NCBI RefSeq assembly: GCF_039503195.1
Contig: NZ_JBCJKP010000001.1
Location: 6,324,001 to 6,388,000, forward strand
Length of the DNA: 64,000 nucleotides
Origin: Streptomyces mirabilis
GTDB lineage: Bacteria; Actinomycetota; Actinomycetes; Streptomycetales; Streptomycetaceae
Reading direction: 5' to 3'
This document shows, one piece after another, positions 8,305 to 16,953 of this stretch (its first letter is position 1; each line of letters begins with the position of its first letter). A program made the translations under genes and the position numbers. Under the pieces are notes generated by a model. That model searched no databases. It was not told the DNA's origin and was given only the letters and a program-made list of their open reading frames with translations.

Positions 8305-8711
8305 GCCCCGGCCGTCGGCGCCACCCAGTCCGTCGGCGCGACGGGCGGCAGCTGCTCCCGCTCCATGACGCCCCGCCGCCGGATCTTGTTGAGCACGTAC
8401 ACGTTGCCGAGGTGCATGACCCCGAGGACGAGCAGGACGACGCCGAGCTTGGTCGACAGGGCCTCGAAGATCCCGCGGGTGTCGGTGATCCCGGCGTCGT
8501 CGCCGTTCAGATAGAGCGCGACGAAGCCCAGGTTGACGAGGTAGAAGCCCACCACCAGGAGGTGGTTGACGGCGTCGGCGAGTTTCTCGTTCCCGTGCAG
8601 CACGTCGGCGAGGAAGATCCGCCCGTTGTGGCTGAGCGTGCGTGCCACCCAGACCGTCAGCGCGATGCTGACCAGCAGATAGATGACGTACGCGACGACC
8701 GTGAGGTCCAT
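8301..8711 (-). CDS. Small integral membrane protein of unknown function
   Basis: 136 aa with three hydrophobic segments (about 3-25, 48-68 and 83-105). The C-terminal tail is Pro/Ala-rich and hydrophilic. The family is not recognised beyond conserved actinobacterial membrane protein. It is the first gene of the operon membrane protein-DCC-TetR, directly downstream of a promoter flanked by two TetR-type operators. Pairing with a thiol-redox-like protein suggests a membrane redox or stress role, but this is inference only. Confidence 0.75.
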   Translation of the reverse strand: MDLTVVAYVIYLLVSIALTVWVARTLSHNGRIFLADVLHGNEKLADAVNHLLVVGFYLVNLGFVALYLNGDDAGITDTRGIFEALSTKLGVVLLVLGVMHLGNVYVLNKIRRRGVMEREQLPPVAPTDWVAPTAGA

Positions 8712-8725
8712 GTCCCCACCCCTTC

Positions 8726-8784
8726 TTGAACGCGTTCAAAACGCTGTCGAGAAGGAATGTAGACCTGCTTTTGAACATGTTCAA
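8726..8784 (-). promoter_or_regulatory. Promoter with twin TetR-type operators
   Basis: Two perfect 14-bp palindromes lie 31 bp apart: TTGAACGCGTTCAA (8726-8739) and TTGAACATGTTCAA (8771-8784). On the minus strand the TTGAAC inside the distal operator works as a -35 box. It is followed by exactly 17 bp and TACATT as -10. The second operator lies just downstream of the expected transcription start. Repressor bound at either site would block initiation or clearance. The linked TetR gene is the obvious ligand. Confidence 0.8.
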
Positions 8785-8817
8785 GTCAGGAGGGTGCGCG
8801 GTGTGGGGTGAGGCGGG

Positions 8818-9231
8818 TCACGCCTGGTGGCGGCCCAGCTCGGGCCGCTTGCCGTAGTCCGTGAAGCCGATGACGTTGCCCCAGGGGTCGGCGATCTCGA
8901 CGGTCCAGCCGGTGGCGACCGGGAAGACGGGCGCGAGCGGCCGGATGCCCGCCGAGGCCAGCGCGTCGGCCGTGGCCCGCGCGTCCCTGACCTCAAGCCA
9001 CACCCGCGCCGAGGCCCACAGCGGCGGCCGCGGGCCGAGCTCCTCCTCCAGTCGCAGCAGCAGTCCCGGCGTCTCCTTGCCCACCTTCAGCAGCGCGATC
9101 CCGGCCTCATCGAGCCGGAACGCCACCGGAATGCCGGCCCGCCCGTAGAACTCCACCGCGGCACCGAGGTTCCCGACGGGCAGCAGCACGTTGTCGAAGC
9201 CGAGCAGCTCGTACGACACATCATCTGACAT
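8818..9231 (-). CDS. VOC-family (glyoxalase/bleomycin-resistance fold) protein
   Basis: 137 aa, one VOC domain made of two beta-alpha-beta-beta-beta modules: GFDNVLLPVGNLGAAVEFYG at the start and TVEIADPWGNVIGFTDYG at the end. Members bind metal and act as lyases, dioxygenases or drug-binding proteins; the substrate is not predictable. A -10-like TAATCT (9243-9238) sits 6 bp before the ATG, so the mRNA is probably leaderless. It is a monocistronic gene on the minus strand beside a transposase remnant. Confidence 0.85.
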   Translation of the reverse strand: MSDDVSYELLGFDNVLLPVGNLGAAVEFYGRAGIPVAFRLDEAGIALLKVGKETPGLLLRLEEELGPRPPLWASARVWLEVRDARATADALASAGIRPLAPVFPVATGWTVEIADPWGNVIGFTDYGKRPELGRHQA

Positions 9232-9469
9232 GCCATCAGATTAGGTACGGGCCGCGCCGGGGTCCCGGTGGCTGACCGTGCGGGTCCCCCAGGTGGTGCA
9301 AGGCCGGGCGCGCCGCGGGGTAGCCGCACCTGCCATGCACGCCGGGGCCGGGCGGGGCCGCCGCCGAGCACAGGAAGACGCCGGGGGTGCCGGTGCCGTA
9401 GGGATCGAGGGCCGCGCGGGGGCGGGACGCGAGAATGCTCCTCGGGCTCGAGCCCGAGGATTCGGGGCT

Positions 9470-9629
9470 TCTCGTTCGCTGCTGCGACCGCCAGTCCGGT
9501 GGCCGTTTTGACATGCTTCGCGGCATTGTGGTCCCGGTCATGGACCGTGCCGCACGCGGGGCAGGTCCACTCCCTTGTGTCCAAAATGGTCGGCGGTTTC
9601 TGGAGCCTTGTGCGCGCCGGAAGCTGCAC
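9470..9629 (-). pseudogene. TnpB (IS200/IS605 OrfB) C-terminal zinc-ribbon remnant
   Basis: The minus strand encodes TREWTCPACGTVHDRDHNAAKH followed by VKTATGLAVAA. This is the C-terminal Zn-ribbon and last RuvC-III segment (DRDxNAA) of IS605-type TnpB. Only about 50 residues remain; no N-terminal domain, TnpA or clear element ends were found. The rest of 9232-9835 contains no credible gene. It marks an old insertion between the VOC gene and sdhB. Confidence 0.7.
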
Positions 9630-9803
9630 GGGGCACAGTGACTTCCAGCACGCGTACGGCCCGGACTTGAAAGGGCTGGAGGAGCAGGGCCAGGAGCGGG
9701 GGTACTGGGACCGCTGGCCGGCAACCGCCCGAGTGGCCGGCGTGCTTATGCCGCCCCCGTTGCTGTGGACATCGGGGTTCGAACTGTGGCAGAGGGATCG
9801 GAT

Positions 9804-9819
9804 TGACCGTATACGGTCA
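9804..9819. promoter_or_regulatory. Perfect 16-bp palindrome TGACCGTATACGGTCA
   Basis: The 16-bp dyad is perfect and AT-rich at its centre, like a dimeric repressor site. No gene starts next to it: it lies between the TnpB remnant and the sdhB terminator. It may be an orphan operator from a deleted gene or an insertion scar. Confidence 0.35.
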
Positions 9820-9835
9820 CATGTGGAAAGAAAAA

Positions 9836-9868
9836 CCCGCCTCCGTACGTAGCTTGTACGGAGGCGGG
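9836..9868 (-). terminator. Rho-independent terminator of the sdh operon
   Basis: Arms CCCGCCTCCGTAC (9836-9848) and GTACGGAGGCGGG (9856-9868) pair perfectly around a 7-nt loop. On the minus strand the stem is followed by TTTTTCTTT. It lies 29 bp after the sdhB stop. Confidence 0.9.
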
Positions 9869-9896
9869 GTTCTTGATGCGAAAGCTGACAGAAGCG

Positions 9897-10676
9897 TCAG
9901 AAGCGACGCGTGATCAGCGCGCGCTTCACTTCCTGGATCGCCTTCGTGACCTCGATACCGCGCGGGCAGGCGTCCGTGCAGTTGAACGTGGTGCGGCAAC
10001 GCCACACGCCGTCCTTGTCGTTGAGGATCTCCAGGCGCTGCTCGCCCGCTTCGTCACGGCTGTCGAAGATGAAGCGGTGCGCGTTGACGATGGCGGCCGG
10101 ACCGAAGTACTGGCCGTCGTTCCAGAAGACCGGGCAGGACGACGTGCACGCCGCGCACAGGATGCACTTGGTGGTGTCGTCGAAGCGCTCGCGGTCCTCG
10201 GCGGACTGCAGACGCTCGCGCGTCGGCTCGTTGGTGTCCTTCGTGATCAGGAAGGGCATCACATCGCGGTACGCCTGGAAGAACGGCTCCATGTCGACCA
10301 CGAGGTCCTTGAGGACCGTCAGACCCTTGATGGGCTCGACCGTGATCGGCTTGGCGGGGTTGATGTCCTTGATCAGCGTCTTGCAGGCGAGACGGTTCTT
10401 GCCGTTGATCCGCATGGCGTCCGAGCCGCAGATGCCGTGCGCGCAGGAGCGACGGAACGTGAGGGTTCCGTCCTGGTCCCACTTGATCTTGTGGAGGGCG
10501 TCGAGGACGCGCTCCTTCGGGTCGATCTCCAGCTGGAAGTCTTCCCAGACCGCCTCCGCCGCGACCTCGGGGTTGAAGCGGCGGATGCGGAAGGTGGCGG
10601 TGATGTACGGCGAGTCGGCGAAGCCCGCCTCGGGCTGGCCGGCGCTGTCCGCCTTGTCGAGGGTCGGGGTAGCCAT
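9897..10676 (-). CDS. sdhB: Succinate dehydrogenase iron-sulfur subunit
   Basis: 259 aa. The N-terminal [2Fe-2S] ferredoxin domain has CAHGICGSDAMRINGKNRLA followed by a fourth Cys. The C-terminal domain has CILCAACTSSCP and CRTTFNCTDACPRG for the [4Fe-4S] and [3Fe-4S] clusters. It passes electrons from the SdhA flavin to quinone at the membrane anchor, joining the TCA cycle to respiration. The ATG overlaps the sdhA stop by one base, giving tight coupling. It is last in sdhCDAB and followed by a terminator. Confidence 0.97.
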   Translation of the reverse strand: MATPTLDKADSAGQPEAGFADSPYITATFRIRRFNPEVAAEAVWEDFQLEIDPKERVLDALHKIKWDQDGTLTFRRSCAHGICGSDAMRINGKNRLACKTLIKDINPAKPITVEPIKGLTVLKDLVVDMEPFFQAYRDVMPFLITKDTNEPTRERLQSAEDRERFDDTTKCILCAACTSSCPVFWNDGQYFGPAAIVNAHRFIFDSRDEAGEQRLEILNDKDGVWRCRTTFNCTDACPRGIEVTKAIQEVKRALITRRF

Positions 10677-12430
10677 CAGTACTTACGCTCCATCGGCTGG
10701 TAGCGGGTCTGGACGACCGGCTTGTAGTCGAGACGGATGGACTCGGTGCCGTCGTCGCCGACCTCGCGGTACGCCATGGTGTGGCGCATGAAGTTGACGT
10801 CGTCGCGGTTCGGGTAGTCCTCGCGGTAGTGACCGCCGCGGGACTCCTTGCGGGCGAGCGCGGAGACGGCCATGACCTCGGCCAGGTCGAGCAGGTTACC
10901 CAGCTCGATGGCCTCGAGGAGGTCCGTGTTGAACCGCTTGCCCTTGTCCTGGATCGAGACGTTCCGGTAGCGCTCGCGCAGCTCGGCGATCTTCTCGACC
11001 GCCGTCTTGATCGTCTGCTCGGTGCGGAACACCATCACGTTGGCGTCCATGCACTCCTGCAGCTCCAGGCGCAGCGCGGCGACCCGCTCCGTGCCCGTGG
11101 AGTTGCGCAGGTGCTCGACCTGCGAGACGACCTGCGAGGCGGGGTCCTCGGGCAGCTCGACATAGCCGGCCTTCGCCGAGTACTCGGCGGCGGCGATGCC
11201 CGCGCGGCGCCCGAACACGTTGATGTCCAGGAGCGAGTTGGTGCCGAGGCGGTTGGCGCCGTGCACGGACACACAGGCGACCTCGCCGGCGGCGTACAGG
11301 CCCGGCACGACGGTCGTGTTGTCGCGGAGCACCTCACCCTGGACGTTCGTGGGGATGCCGCCCATGGCGTAGTGCGCGGTGGGCTGGATCGGGATCGGGT
11401 CCGTGTAGGGCTCGATGCCGAGGTAGGTGCGCGCGAACTCCGTGATGTCCGGGAGCTTGGCGTCCAGCTGCTCCGGCGGGAGGTGCGTGAGGTCGAGGTA
11501 GACGTGGTCGCCCTCGGGACCGCAGCCGCGGCCCTCACGGATCTCCGTGTAGATGGAGCGCGAGACGACGTCACGGGACGCGAGGTCCTTCATGACCGGC
11601 GCGTACTTCTCCATGAAGCGCTCGCCGTCCTTGTTGCGGAGGATGCCGCCCTCACCGCGGGCGCCCTCCGTCAGCAGGATGCCCATGCGCCAGATGCCGG
11701 TCGGGTGGAACTGGAAGAACTCCATGTCCTCCAGCGGCAGCCCGCGACGGTAGACGGCCGCCTGGCCGTCACCCGTCAGGGTGTGCGCGTTGGAGGTCAC
11801 CTTGAAGAACTTGCCGGTGCCGCCGGACGCGTAGATCACGGCCTTCGCCTGGAAGACGTGGATCTCGCCGGTCGCCAGTTCGTAGGCGACCACACCGGCC
11901 GAGTGCTTGACGCCGTCGACCTCGGTGATCAGCTGGTCGAGGACGTAGAACTCGTTGAAGAACTCCACGCCCTCCTTGACGCAGTTCTGGTACAGCGTCT
12001 GGAGGATCATGTGGCCGGTGCGGTCCGCGGCGTAGCAGGACCGGCGGACCGGGGCCTCGCCGTGGTTGCGGGAGTGACCGCCGAAGCGGCGCTGGTCGAT
12101 CCTGCCCTCGGGCGTCCGGTTGAAGGGAAGGCCCATCTTCTCGAGGTCGAGGACCGAGTCGATGGCCTCCTTCGCCAGGATCTCGGCGGCGTCCTGGTCG
12201 ACCAGGTAGTCACCGCCCTTGACCGTGTCGAAGGTGTGCCACTCCCAGTTGTCCTCCTCCACGTTGGCGAGCGCGGCGGCCATGCCGCCCTGCGCCGCGC
12301 CCGTGTGGGAGCGGGTGGGGTAGAGCTTCGTCAGCACGGCGGTGCGGCTGCGCTTCGTCGCCTCGATGGCGGCGCGCATGCCGGCGCCGCCGGCGCCCAC
12401 GATGACGGTGTCGTACTTGTGGATCTGCAT
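10676..12430 (-). CDS. sdhA: Succinate dehydrogenase flavoprotein subunit
   Basis: 584 aa, the usual length. An N-terminal FAD-binding motif ([16 protein letters not shown]) is followed by [10 protein letters not shown], where the His carries covalent FAD. The substrate site includes [16 protein letters not shown] and [12 protein letters not shown]. It oxidises succinate to fumarate on the cytoplasmic side. It lies 24 bp after sdhD and directly before sdhB. Confidence 0.97.
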   Translation of the reverse strand: MQIHKYDTVIVGAGGAGMRAAIEATKRSRTAVLTKLYPTRSHTGAAQGGMAAALANVEEDNWEWHTFDTVKGGDYLVDQDAAEILAKEAIDSVLDLEKMGLPFNRTPEGRIDQRRFGGHSRNHGEAPVRRSCYAADRTGHMILQTLYQNCVKEGVEFFNEFYVLDQLITEVDGVKHSAGVVAYELATGEIHVFQAKAVIYASGGTGKFFKVTSNAHTLTGDGQAAVYRRGLPLEDMEFFQFHPTGIWRMGILLTEGARGEGGILRNKDGERFMEKYAPVMKDLASRDVVSRSIYTEIREGRGCGPEGDHVYLDLTHLPPEQLDAKLPDITEFARTYLGIEPYTDPIPIQPTAHYAMGGIPTNVQGEVLRDNTTVVPGLYAAGEVACVSVHGANRLGTNSLLDINVFGRRAGIAAAEYSAKAGYVELPEDPASQVVSQVEHLRNSTGTERVAALRLELQECMDANVMVFRTEQTIKTAVEKIAELRERYRNVSIQDKGKRFNTDLLEAIELGNLLDLAEVMAVSALARKESRGGHYREDYPNRDDVNFMRHTMAYREVGDDGTESIRLDYKPVVQTRYQPMERKY

Positions 12431-12454
12431 GAGTCGGTTACCTCAGCCCCGTGC

Positions 12455-12946
12455 CTAGCGGATGTTCGGGTCGAAGGTGAAGATCACCAGCGTGCCCAGC
12501 AGGATGGTGAACACCGTGGCGGTGTAGAGCAGGCCCTTGAGCCACAGCCGGGTGTTCGCGCGCTCCGCGTAGTCGTTGATGACCGTGCGCAGGCCGTTGG
12601 TGCCGTGCAGCATCGCGAGCCACAGCATCGCGAGGTCCCAGGCCTGCCACCACGGGGAGGCCCAGCGGCCCGCGACGAACGCGAAGCCGATCTTGGAGAC
12701 ACCGCCGTCGAGGACGAGCTGGATGAGCAGGTGGCCGATGACGAGGACGACCAGCACGATGCCGGACAGGCGCATGAACAGCCAGCCGTACATCTCGAAG
12801 TTGCCACGAGTGGACTTCGGGGTCTTCTTGGTGCGCTTGCGCGGGGCCTCGATGAACGGCGCCGGGTTGTCGACGCTGTACGCGGAGAACTCACCCGCGC
12901 CCTCGACGGGGCCGATGCCGGAAGCGGCGGTCTCAGTAGTGGACAT
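12455..12946 (-). CDS. sdhD: Succinate dehydrogenase hydrophobic membrane anchor subunit
   Basis: 163 aa. A hydrophilic N-terminus of about 60 residues precedes three membrane helices (about 65-87, 103-123 and 137-158). The middle helix follows WASPWWQAWDLAMLWL, and HGTNGLRTVINDY carries the conserved His-Gly-x-x-Gly-Leu-Arg heme/quinone motif. It anchors SdhAB and binds quinone with SdhC. The ATG at 12946 was chosen because it lies 5 bp after the sdhC stop and begins the usual MSTTE leader. Confidence 0.92.
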   Translation of the reverse strand: MSTTETAASGIGPVEGAGEFSAYSVDNPAPFIEAPRKRTKKTPKSTRGNFEMYGWLFMRLSGIVLVVLVIGHLLIQLVLDGGVSKIGFAFVAGRWASPWWQAWDLAMLWLAMLHGTNGLRTVINDYAERANTRLWLKGLLYTATVFTILLGTLVIFTFDPNIR

Positions 12947-12951
12947 CTGCG

Positions 12952-13332
12952 TCAGCTCCCGAAGACTTCGCGGAATGCGTGACCGAGGACGGGGTAGAGG
13001 GCCCCGACCATCAGCACGACCCAGATACCGACGACGGACCAGAGCATCTGCTTCTGGTAGCGCGGGCCCTTCGACCAGAAGTCGACGGCGATGATGCGCA
13101 GGCCGTTGAGCGCGTGGAAGAGGATGGCGGCGACGAGGCCGTACTCCAGCAGCGCGACGATCGGATTCTTGTACGTGGACACGACCCTGTCGTAGTCCTC
13201 GGGGGAGACACGGACGAGAGCGGTGTCCAGCACGTGTACGAACAGGAAGAAGAAGATGAGGACGCCGGTGACTCGATGAGCCACCCAGGACCACATTCCT
13301 TCCCGGCCGCGGTACAGCGTTCCAGCCGGCAC
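12952..13332 (-). CDS. sdhC: Succinate dehydrogenase cytochrome b556 subunit
   Basis: 126 aa. Three membrane helices: VTGVLIFFFLFVHVLDTAL, then YGLVAAILFHALNGLRIIAV containing the heme-ligand His and HALNGLR motif, then a third near 95-115. It begins MPAGTLYRGREGMWSWVAHR, the standard actinobacterial SdhC start. The GTG at 13332 has a strong GGAGGG 7 bp upstream; a longer frame to 13419 would add a Pro-rich leader and is less likely. It is the first gene of the operon, and the promoter should lie in 13333-13478. Confidence 0.93.
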   Translation of the reverse strand: MPAGTLYRGREGMWSWVAHRVTGVLIFFFLFVHVLDTALVRVSPEDYDRVVSTYKNPIVALLEYGLVAAILFHALNGLRIIAVDFWSKGPRYQKQMLWSVVGIWVVLMVGALYPVLGHAFREVFGS

Positions 13333-13478
13333 GGAAGAACCCTCCGGGAGCGGGGATTGGGGCCTGCCGGCTTCTGTGTCGGTCGGCCCGGCCGGGTACG
13401 GTCCACCGGCCCCGGCCATCGTAGCGACGACTTGTCGGAACGTTTACAGCGGCCCTATCTATGTGATCAAACTGGCAA

Positions 13479-13991
13479 TCAATCAGGCACGTTCGGGCTA
13501 TTCCGGACGGTCCAGGACGCCGCGTCCCCGAGGAGGCGCGTCAGGCGCCCCCTGGCCAGACGGCGCAGCTCCTCCGCCGTGACCAGCCGCTCCTCTTCGG
13601 GATCGTTTGTCAATCGTGATCGGATTCCGGCCAGCACCTGATCCAGTGATTCCTCCGGGGAGAAGTCGTCCAGACAGATGACGAACACGTGCCCGAATCG
13701 GCTTTCGTAGGCCGCGTGGGCCGCGCTCAGGGCCGTGTGGGCGGCGGAGTAGGCGCCGTCCGGGAGCAGCGTGAGGGACTCGCCCGCGAGGGCCTCGGTC
13801 AGGTCGGCCGGGGTGAGGTCGTAGCCCGCCTCGTCGGCCGCGGCCAGGAAGGCGTCCAGGTCCGGGTAGGGCCGGTGATCGGCCAGCCGGTGGGCCCAGC
13901 GCAGGCTGCGGCAGCAGGTCAGGAGCGCGCGCACGACGGAGTCGGCGGGCGCTGAGTTGAACGGCTCCAGGCGCGCCGGGGACGACGGCAC
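13479..13991 (-). CDS. OHCU-decarboxylase-like (uric-acid degradation) protein
   Basis: 170 aa from the GTG at 13991. It resembles 2-oxo-4-hydroxy-4-carboxy-5-ureidoimidazoline decarboxylase: FNSAPADSVVRALLTCCRS, WAHRLADHRPYPDLDAFLAA and ADLTEALAGE, all helical. In the canonical family the reaction is the last step from urate to S-allantoin. The usual catalytic AHPxLG segment is here DHRPYPDLD, a variant frequent in actinobacterial homologues, so activity is uncertain. No other purine-catabolism gene lies beside it. A start further upstream (14108) would add a Pro/Arg/Ser-rich leader and was not chosen. Confidence 0.75.
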   Translation of the reverse strand: MPSSPARLEPFNSAPADSVVRALLTCCRSLRWAHRLADHRPYPDLDAFLAAADEAGYDLTPADLTEALAGESLTLLPDGAYSAAHTALSAAHAAYESRFGHVFVICLDDFSPEESLDQVLAGIRSRLTNDPEEERLVTAEELRRLARGRLTRLLGDAASWTVRNSPNVPD

Positions 13992-14348
13992 GCTCTTCTG
14001 CTGGGGTGGGGCGACCTGGCCGGGGAGGCGTGGAAGACGGTGCGACGGCAGCGTGGGTCCTCGGCGGTGGGATGTCGACGGGATGCCGTGACGTCCTGTG
14101 AACGTCACGTGTGGTGCGGCAGGGGAAGAAGTGAGAGTCGTGCCACCACGTTATCCATGATTGACGGGAGGTGTCCGACGGATGCCCGAATGTCACCCGG
14201 ACGGGAGAGTTTCGGAGCCTGCGGTGGACGGGTGACGTGGAGAGGGGGAGCGTGGAACGTCCGGGGGGGTACGACGTGAGGTGTACGAGGCGCTCGATGC
14301 GTACGTCAGGGCGTGGGCCTCGGTTACCGAAGCGAAGGGCGTGGTGCG
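13992..14348. other. Intergenic region between OHCU-like and hexosaminidase genes
   Basis: It is about 357 bp between divergent genes. No conserved reading frame was found and no DasR-type site (ACTGGTCTAGACCAGT-like) was seen, although the downstream gene is a hexosaminidase. A loose inverted pair GTGGTG...CACCAC lies around 14111-14152. Promoters for both genes must lie here. Confidence 0.5.
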
Positions 14349-15983
14349 GTGAGCACGGGCAGGCGACGACGGGCGCCGGTGCAGGACGGGAAGCGGCCGG
14401 TACTGATAGCGGTCGGGGTGGCGGTGGTGACGGGTGCCGTGGCGGCGACCGTCACGCTGTGGCCGTCCGGTGACGCCGGCGCGCCGACCGGGGCGAGCGT
14501 CACTCCGGGCCGGACGGCGGCCGGGGCCGCGCCCCCACCGTCCCCCACACCGACCCGGACCTACCCTCTCTCCCGGGCCCCGCGCACCATCCCCGCCGTG
14601 CGCGAGCACACCCCGGCGCGCGGCCCCGGCTGGCGTCCCGCGGCGGGCGCCCGCGTGGTCGTCGACGACGCCGCCCTCGCCGACGAGGGAAAGCTGCTCG
14701 CCGACGAGCTGAAACTGTCGTACGCCGGACAGACGGGGGCCAAGGACGGTGACGTCGAGCTCGGCCTGAACAGCGGCGGCGCCGACCCGGAGTCCTACAC
14801 CCTGACCGTCAAGAACCGTCGGGTCACCATCTCCGCGCCCGGCGAGGCGGGCGTCTTCTACGGCACCCGCACCCTCAAGCAGGAGGTGCACGGGGGCGGT
14901 ACGGCGCCCGAGGGCGTCGTGCGCGACCAGCCCGCCAAGCCACGCCGCGGGTTCATGCTCGACATCGCGCGCAAGCCCTACTCCGCGGCCTGGATAGAGG
15001 ACCGGATCCGGGAACTGGGCGATCTGAAGTACAACGAACTGGGGCTGCACTTCTCCGACGACCAGGGCTTCCGTATCCAGTCGGACACCCACCCGGAGAT
15101 CGTGTCGAAGGACCACCTCAGCAAGACGGACGTCCGCGACATCGTCGCCCTCGCGGAGAGCCGCCACATCCATGTCGTCCCCGAGATCGACTCGCCGGGC
15201 CACCTCGGCGCGGTGATCGCCGCCCACCCCGACCTCCAGCTGCGCAGCGTCGCGGGAACCGCCCCGCGCGGCACCGTCGACATCTCCAAGCCCGCCGCGG
15301 CCTCCCTCGTCGACGACCTGCTGAACGAGTACGCCGGTCTCTTCCCCGGCCCGTACTGGCACCTCGGCGGCGACGAGTACCAGGCCCTGACCGTGGCCAG
15401 CCCGTCGACCTCCTACCCTCAGCTGGCCGCGGCCGCCAAGCAGGCCTACGGCCCCGGCGCCACCGTCGCGGACCTCGCCACCGGCTGGCTCAACGCCCGC
15501 GCCCAGGTGGTGCGCGGCCACGACCGGACCGCACGGGCCTGGAACGACGGGTTCTTCCGCGGCGGCACGGTCCAGGCGGACAAGGACCTGGAGGTCGCGT
15601 ACTGGACGGGCAAGGAGCTCGGCGCGCGGCCGCCCGTCGAATACCTGAGCGCGGGCCGCAAACTCATCAACTACAACGACGAGTACCTCTACTACGTCCT
15701 CGGTGAGCCGCAGACCTTCGTCTACCCGACCGGGCAGCGCATCTACGAGCAGTGGACCCCGCTCGTCGTCCGCGGCACCACACCGGTCCCCGCCAAGTAC
15801 GACGGCCAGATCCTCGGCGGGAGCTTCGCCGTCTGGTCCGACCGCGCGAACTCCCAGACCCAGGACCAGGTGGCGGCGGGGATCAGGATGCCGCTGCGCG
15901 CCACGATCCAGAAGCTGTGGGACCCGGGCCGGCCGACGCTGTCCTGGACGGACTTCAAGAATTTGGCGAACCGGCTGGGCTGA
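14349..15983 (+). CDS. Secreted or membrane-anchored beta-N-acetylhexosaminidase (GH20)
   Basis: 544 aa. A basic N-terminus and one membrane segment (about 17-37) act as signal or anchor, followed by a Pro/Thr linker. A GH20b domain (about 70-180) precedes the GH20 barrel, which starts RGFMLDIARKPYSAAWIED and has HFSDDQGFRIQ and VVPEIDSPGHLGA. The catalytic Asp342-Glu343 pair lies in WHLGGDEYQA. It cleaves terminal GlcNAc from chitin oligomers, glycans or peptidoglycan fragments outside the cell by substrate-assisted catalysis. The GTG at 14349 has GAAGGG upstream. Confidence 0.92.
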   Translation: MSTGRRRRAPVQDGKRPVLIAVGVAVVTGAVAATVTLWPSGDAGAPTGASVTPGRTAAGAAPPPSPTPTRTYPLSRAPRTIPAVREHTPARGPGWRPAAGARVVVDDAALADEGKLLADELKLSYAGQTGAKDGDVELGLNSGGADPESYTLTVKNRRVTISAPGEAGVFYGTRTLKQEVHGGGTAPEGVVRDQPAKPRRGFMLDIARKPYSAAWIEDRIRELGDLKYNELGLHFSDDQGFRIQSDTHPEIVSKDHLSKTDVRDIVALAESRHIHVVPEIDSPGHLGAVIAAHPDLQLRSVAGTAPRGTVDISKPAAASLVDDLLNEYAGLFPGPYWHLGGDEYQALTVASPSTSYPQLAAAAKQAYGPGATVADLATGWLNARAQVVRGHDRTARAWNDGFFRGGTVQADKDLEVAYWTGKELGARPPVEYLSAGRKLINYNDEYLYYVLGEPQTFVYPTGQRIYEQWTPLVVRGTTPVPAKYDGQILGGSFAVWSDRANSQTQDQVAAGIRMPLRATIQKLWDPGRPTLSWTDFKNLANRLG

Positions 15984-16089
15984 GGCGTATCTTCCCTGGT
16001 GATTCGTGTGCCGGGTGTGCCCCTGGGGAGGAGCGCGCCCGGTTTCTTCCACCGGCACGGACTCATGTGCCGGTGATTCGGGGGGTTTC

Positions 16090-16830
16090 ATGTCCAGTAC
16101 GCCCATGCCCGTGCCCGGGGGCACCACGGCGCCGCCGCACGGGGATGCCTGGCTGCGCTCGCCGGTGGGTCTCGGGAGGGCGGTCGCGGTGCTGCTCGGC
16201 ATGGTCGTCGCCGTGGGTCTCCTCGCGATCTGGGCGGGCGTCAAGGTCTACGACGTCACGGGCACCATCGTGGACGGCGAGGTCGGCGAGGCGGTCCAGC
16301 GGGACGCGGCCCACGCGGACTCGGTCATGGCCGCGGTCGGGGTCGTGCAAGTGGCCTCCCTGGTCGCCACGGTCGTCGTCTACCTCGTCTGGTTCCACCG
16401 GGTGCGGATCAACGCCGAGGTGTTCGACCCGTTCGGGCACGAGATGGGGCGCGCCTGGACGGGCTGGGGCTGGTTCGTGCCGGTGGTGAACCTCTGGTTC
16501 CCGCGCCGGATCATGCTCAACACCTGGGACGCGAGCCGTCCCGCCGGCACCCGCACCTCACACGGGCTCGTCAACGCCTGGTGGGCGATGTGGATCATCA
16601 CACTGGTCGTCGGCCGGACCGGGTTCGTCCGTTACCGCAGCGCCGAGACCGCCGCGGAGCTCTACGTCGCCGCGGGCGACGTGTTGTTCGCGGACGTCAC
16701 CGGCGTCGTGGCCGCCGTACTCGCCATCCTCGTCGTCCTGCGGCTGACCCGGATGCAGAACGAGAAGGCCCTGCGCGGCCCGGTCCCGCCCGGGGAGCCG
16801 GTCCCGGCGGCCGTCCGGGACCACCGCTGA
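16090..16830 (+). CDS. DUF4328-type membrane protein
   Basis: 246 aa with about five membrane segments. It contains the recognisable DUF4328 core: VVYLVWFHRVRINAEVF, then GRAWTGWGWFVPVVNLWFPR (Trp-rich, P-x-x-N) and LVNAWWAMWIITL. Function unknown; such proteins are abundant in Streptomyces. The ATG at 16090 was chosen over an upstream GTG because the frame before it is Cys-rich and not conserved-looking. It stands alone, 106 bp after the hexosaminidase gene. Confidence 0.8.
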   Translation: MSSTPMPVPGGTTAPPHGDAWLRSPVGLGRAVAVLLGMVVAVGLLAIWAGVKVYDVTGTIVDGEVGEAVQRDAAHADSVMAAVGVVQVASLVATVVVYLVWFHRVRINAEVFDPFGHEMGRAWTGWGWFVPVVNLWFPRRIMLNTWDASRPAGTRTSHGLVNAWWAMWIITLVVGRTGFVRYRSAETAAELYVAAGDVLFADVTGVVAAVLAILVVLRLTRMQNEKALRGPVPPGEPVPAAVRDHR

Positions 16831-16953
16831 CCGTCGGCGTTGGGCCGTCGGAGGCAGGCGGCGCGCCGGTTCGGCCGATTCCCTGGCCAATTCACTTGGC
16901 CCTGTGGTGTATTCGGCGCGGCCGAACCGAAACACCACCGGGGGGAAACCGGC

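Noticed and set aside
10781..12982. Long plus-strand open frame across sdhA and sdhD
   Set aside because: Antisense shadow of well-identified sdh genes; low-complexity Val/Arg/Gly/Asp-rich translation.
13992..14348. DasR-type operator expected before a hexosaminidase gene
   Set aside because: No match to the ACTGGTCTAGACCA-type palindrome was found in the spacer.
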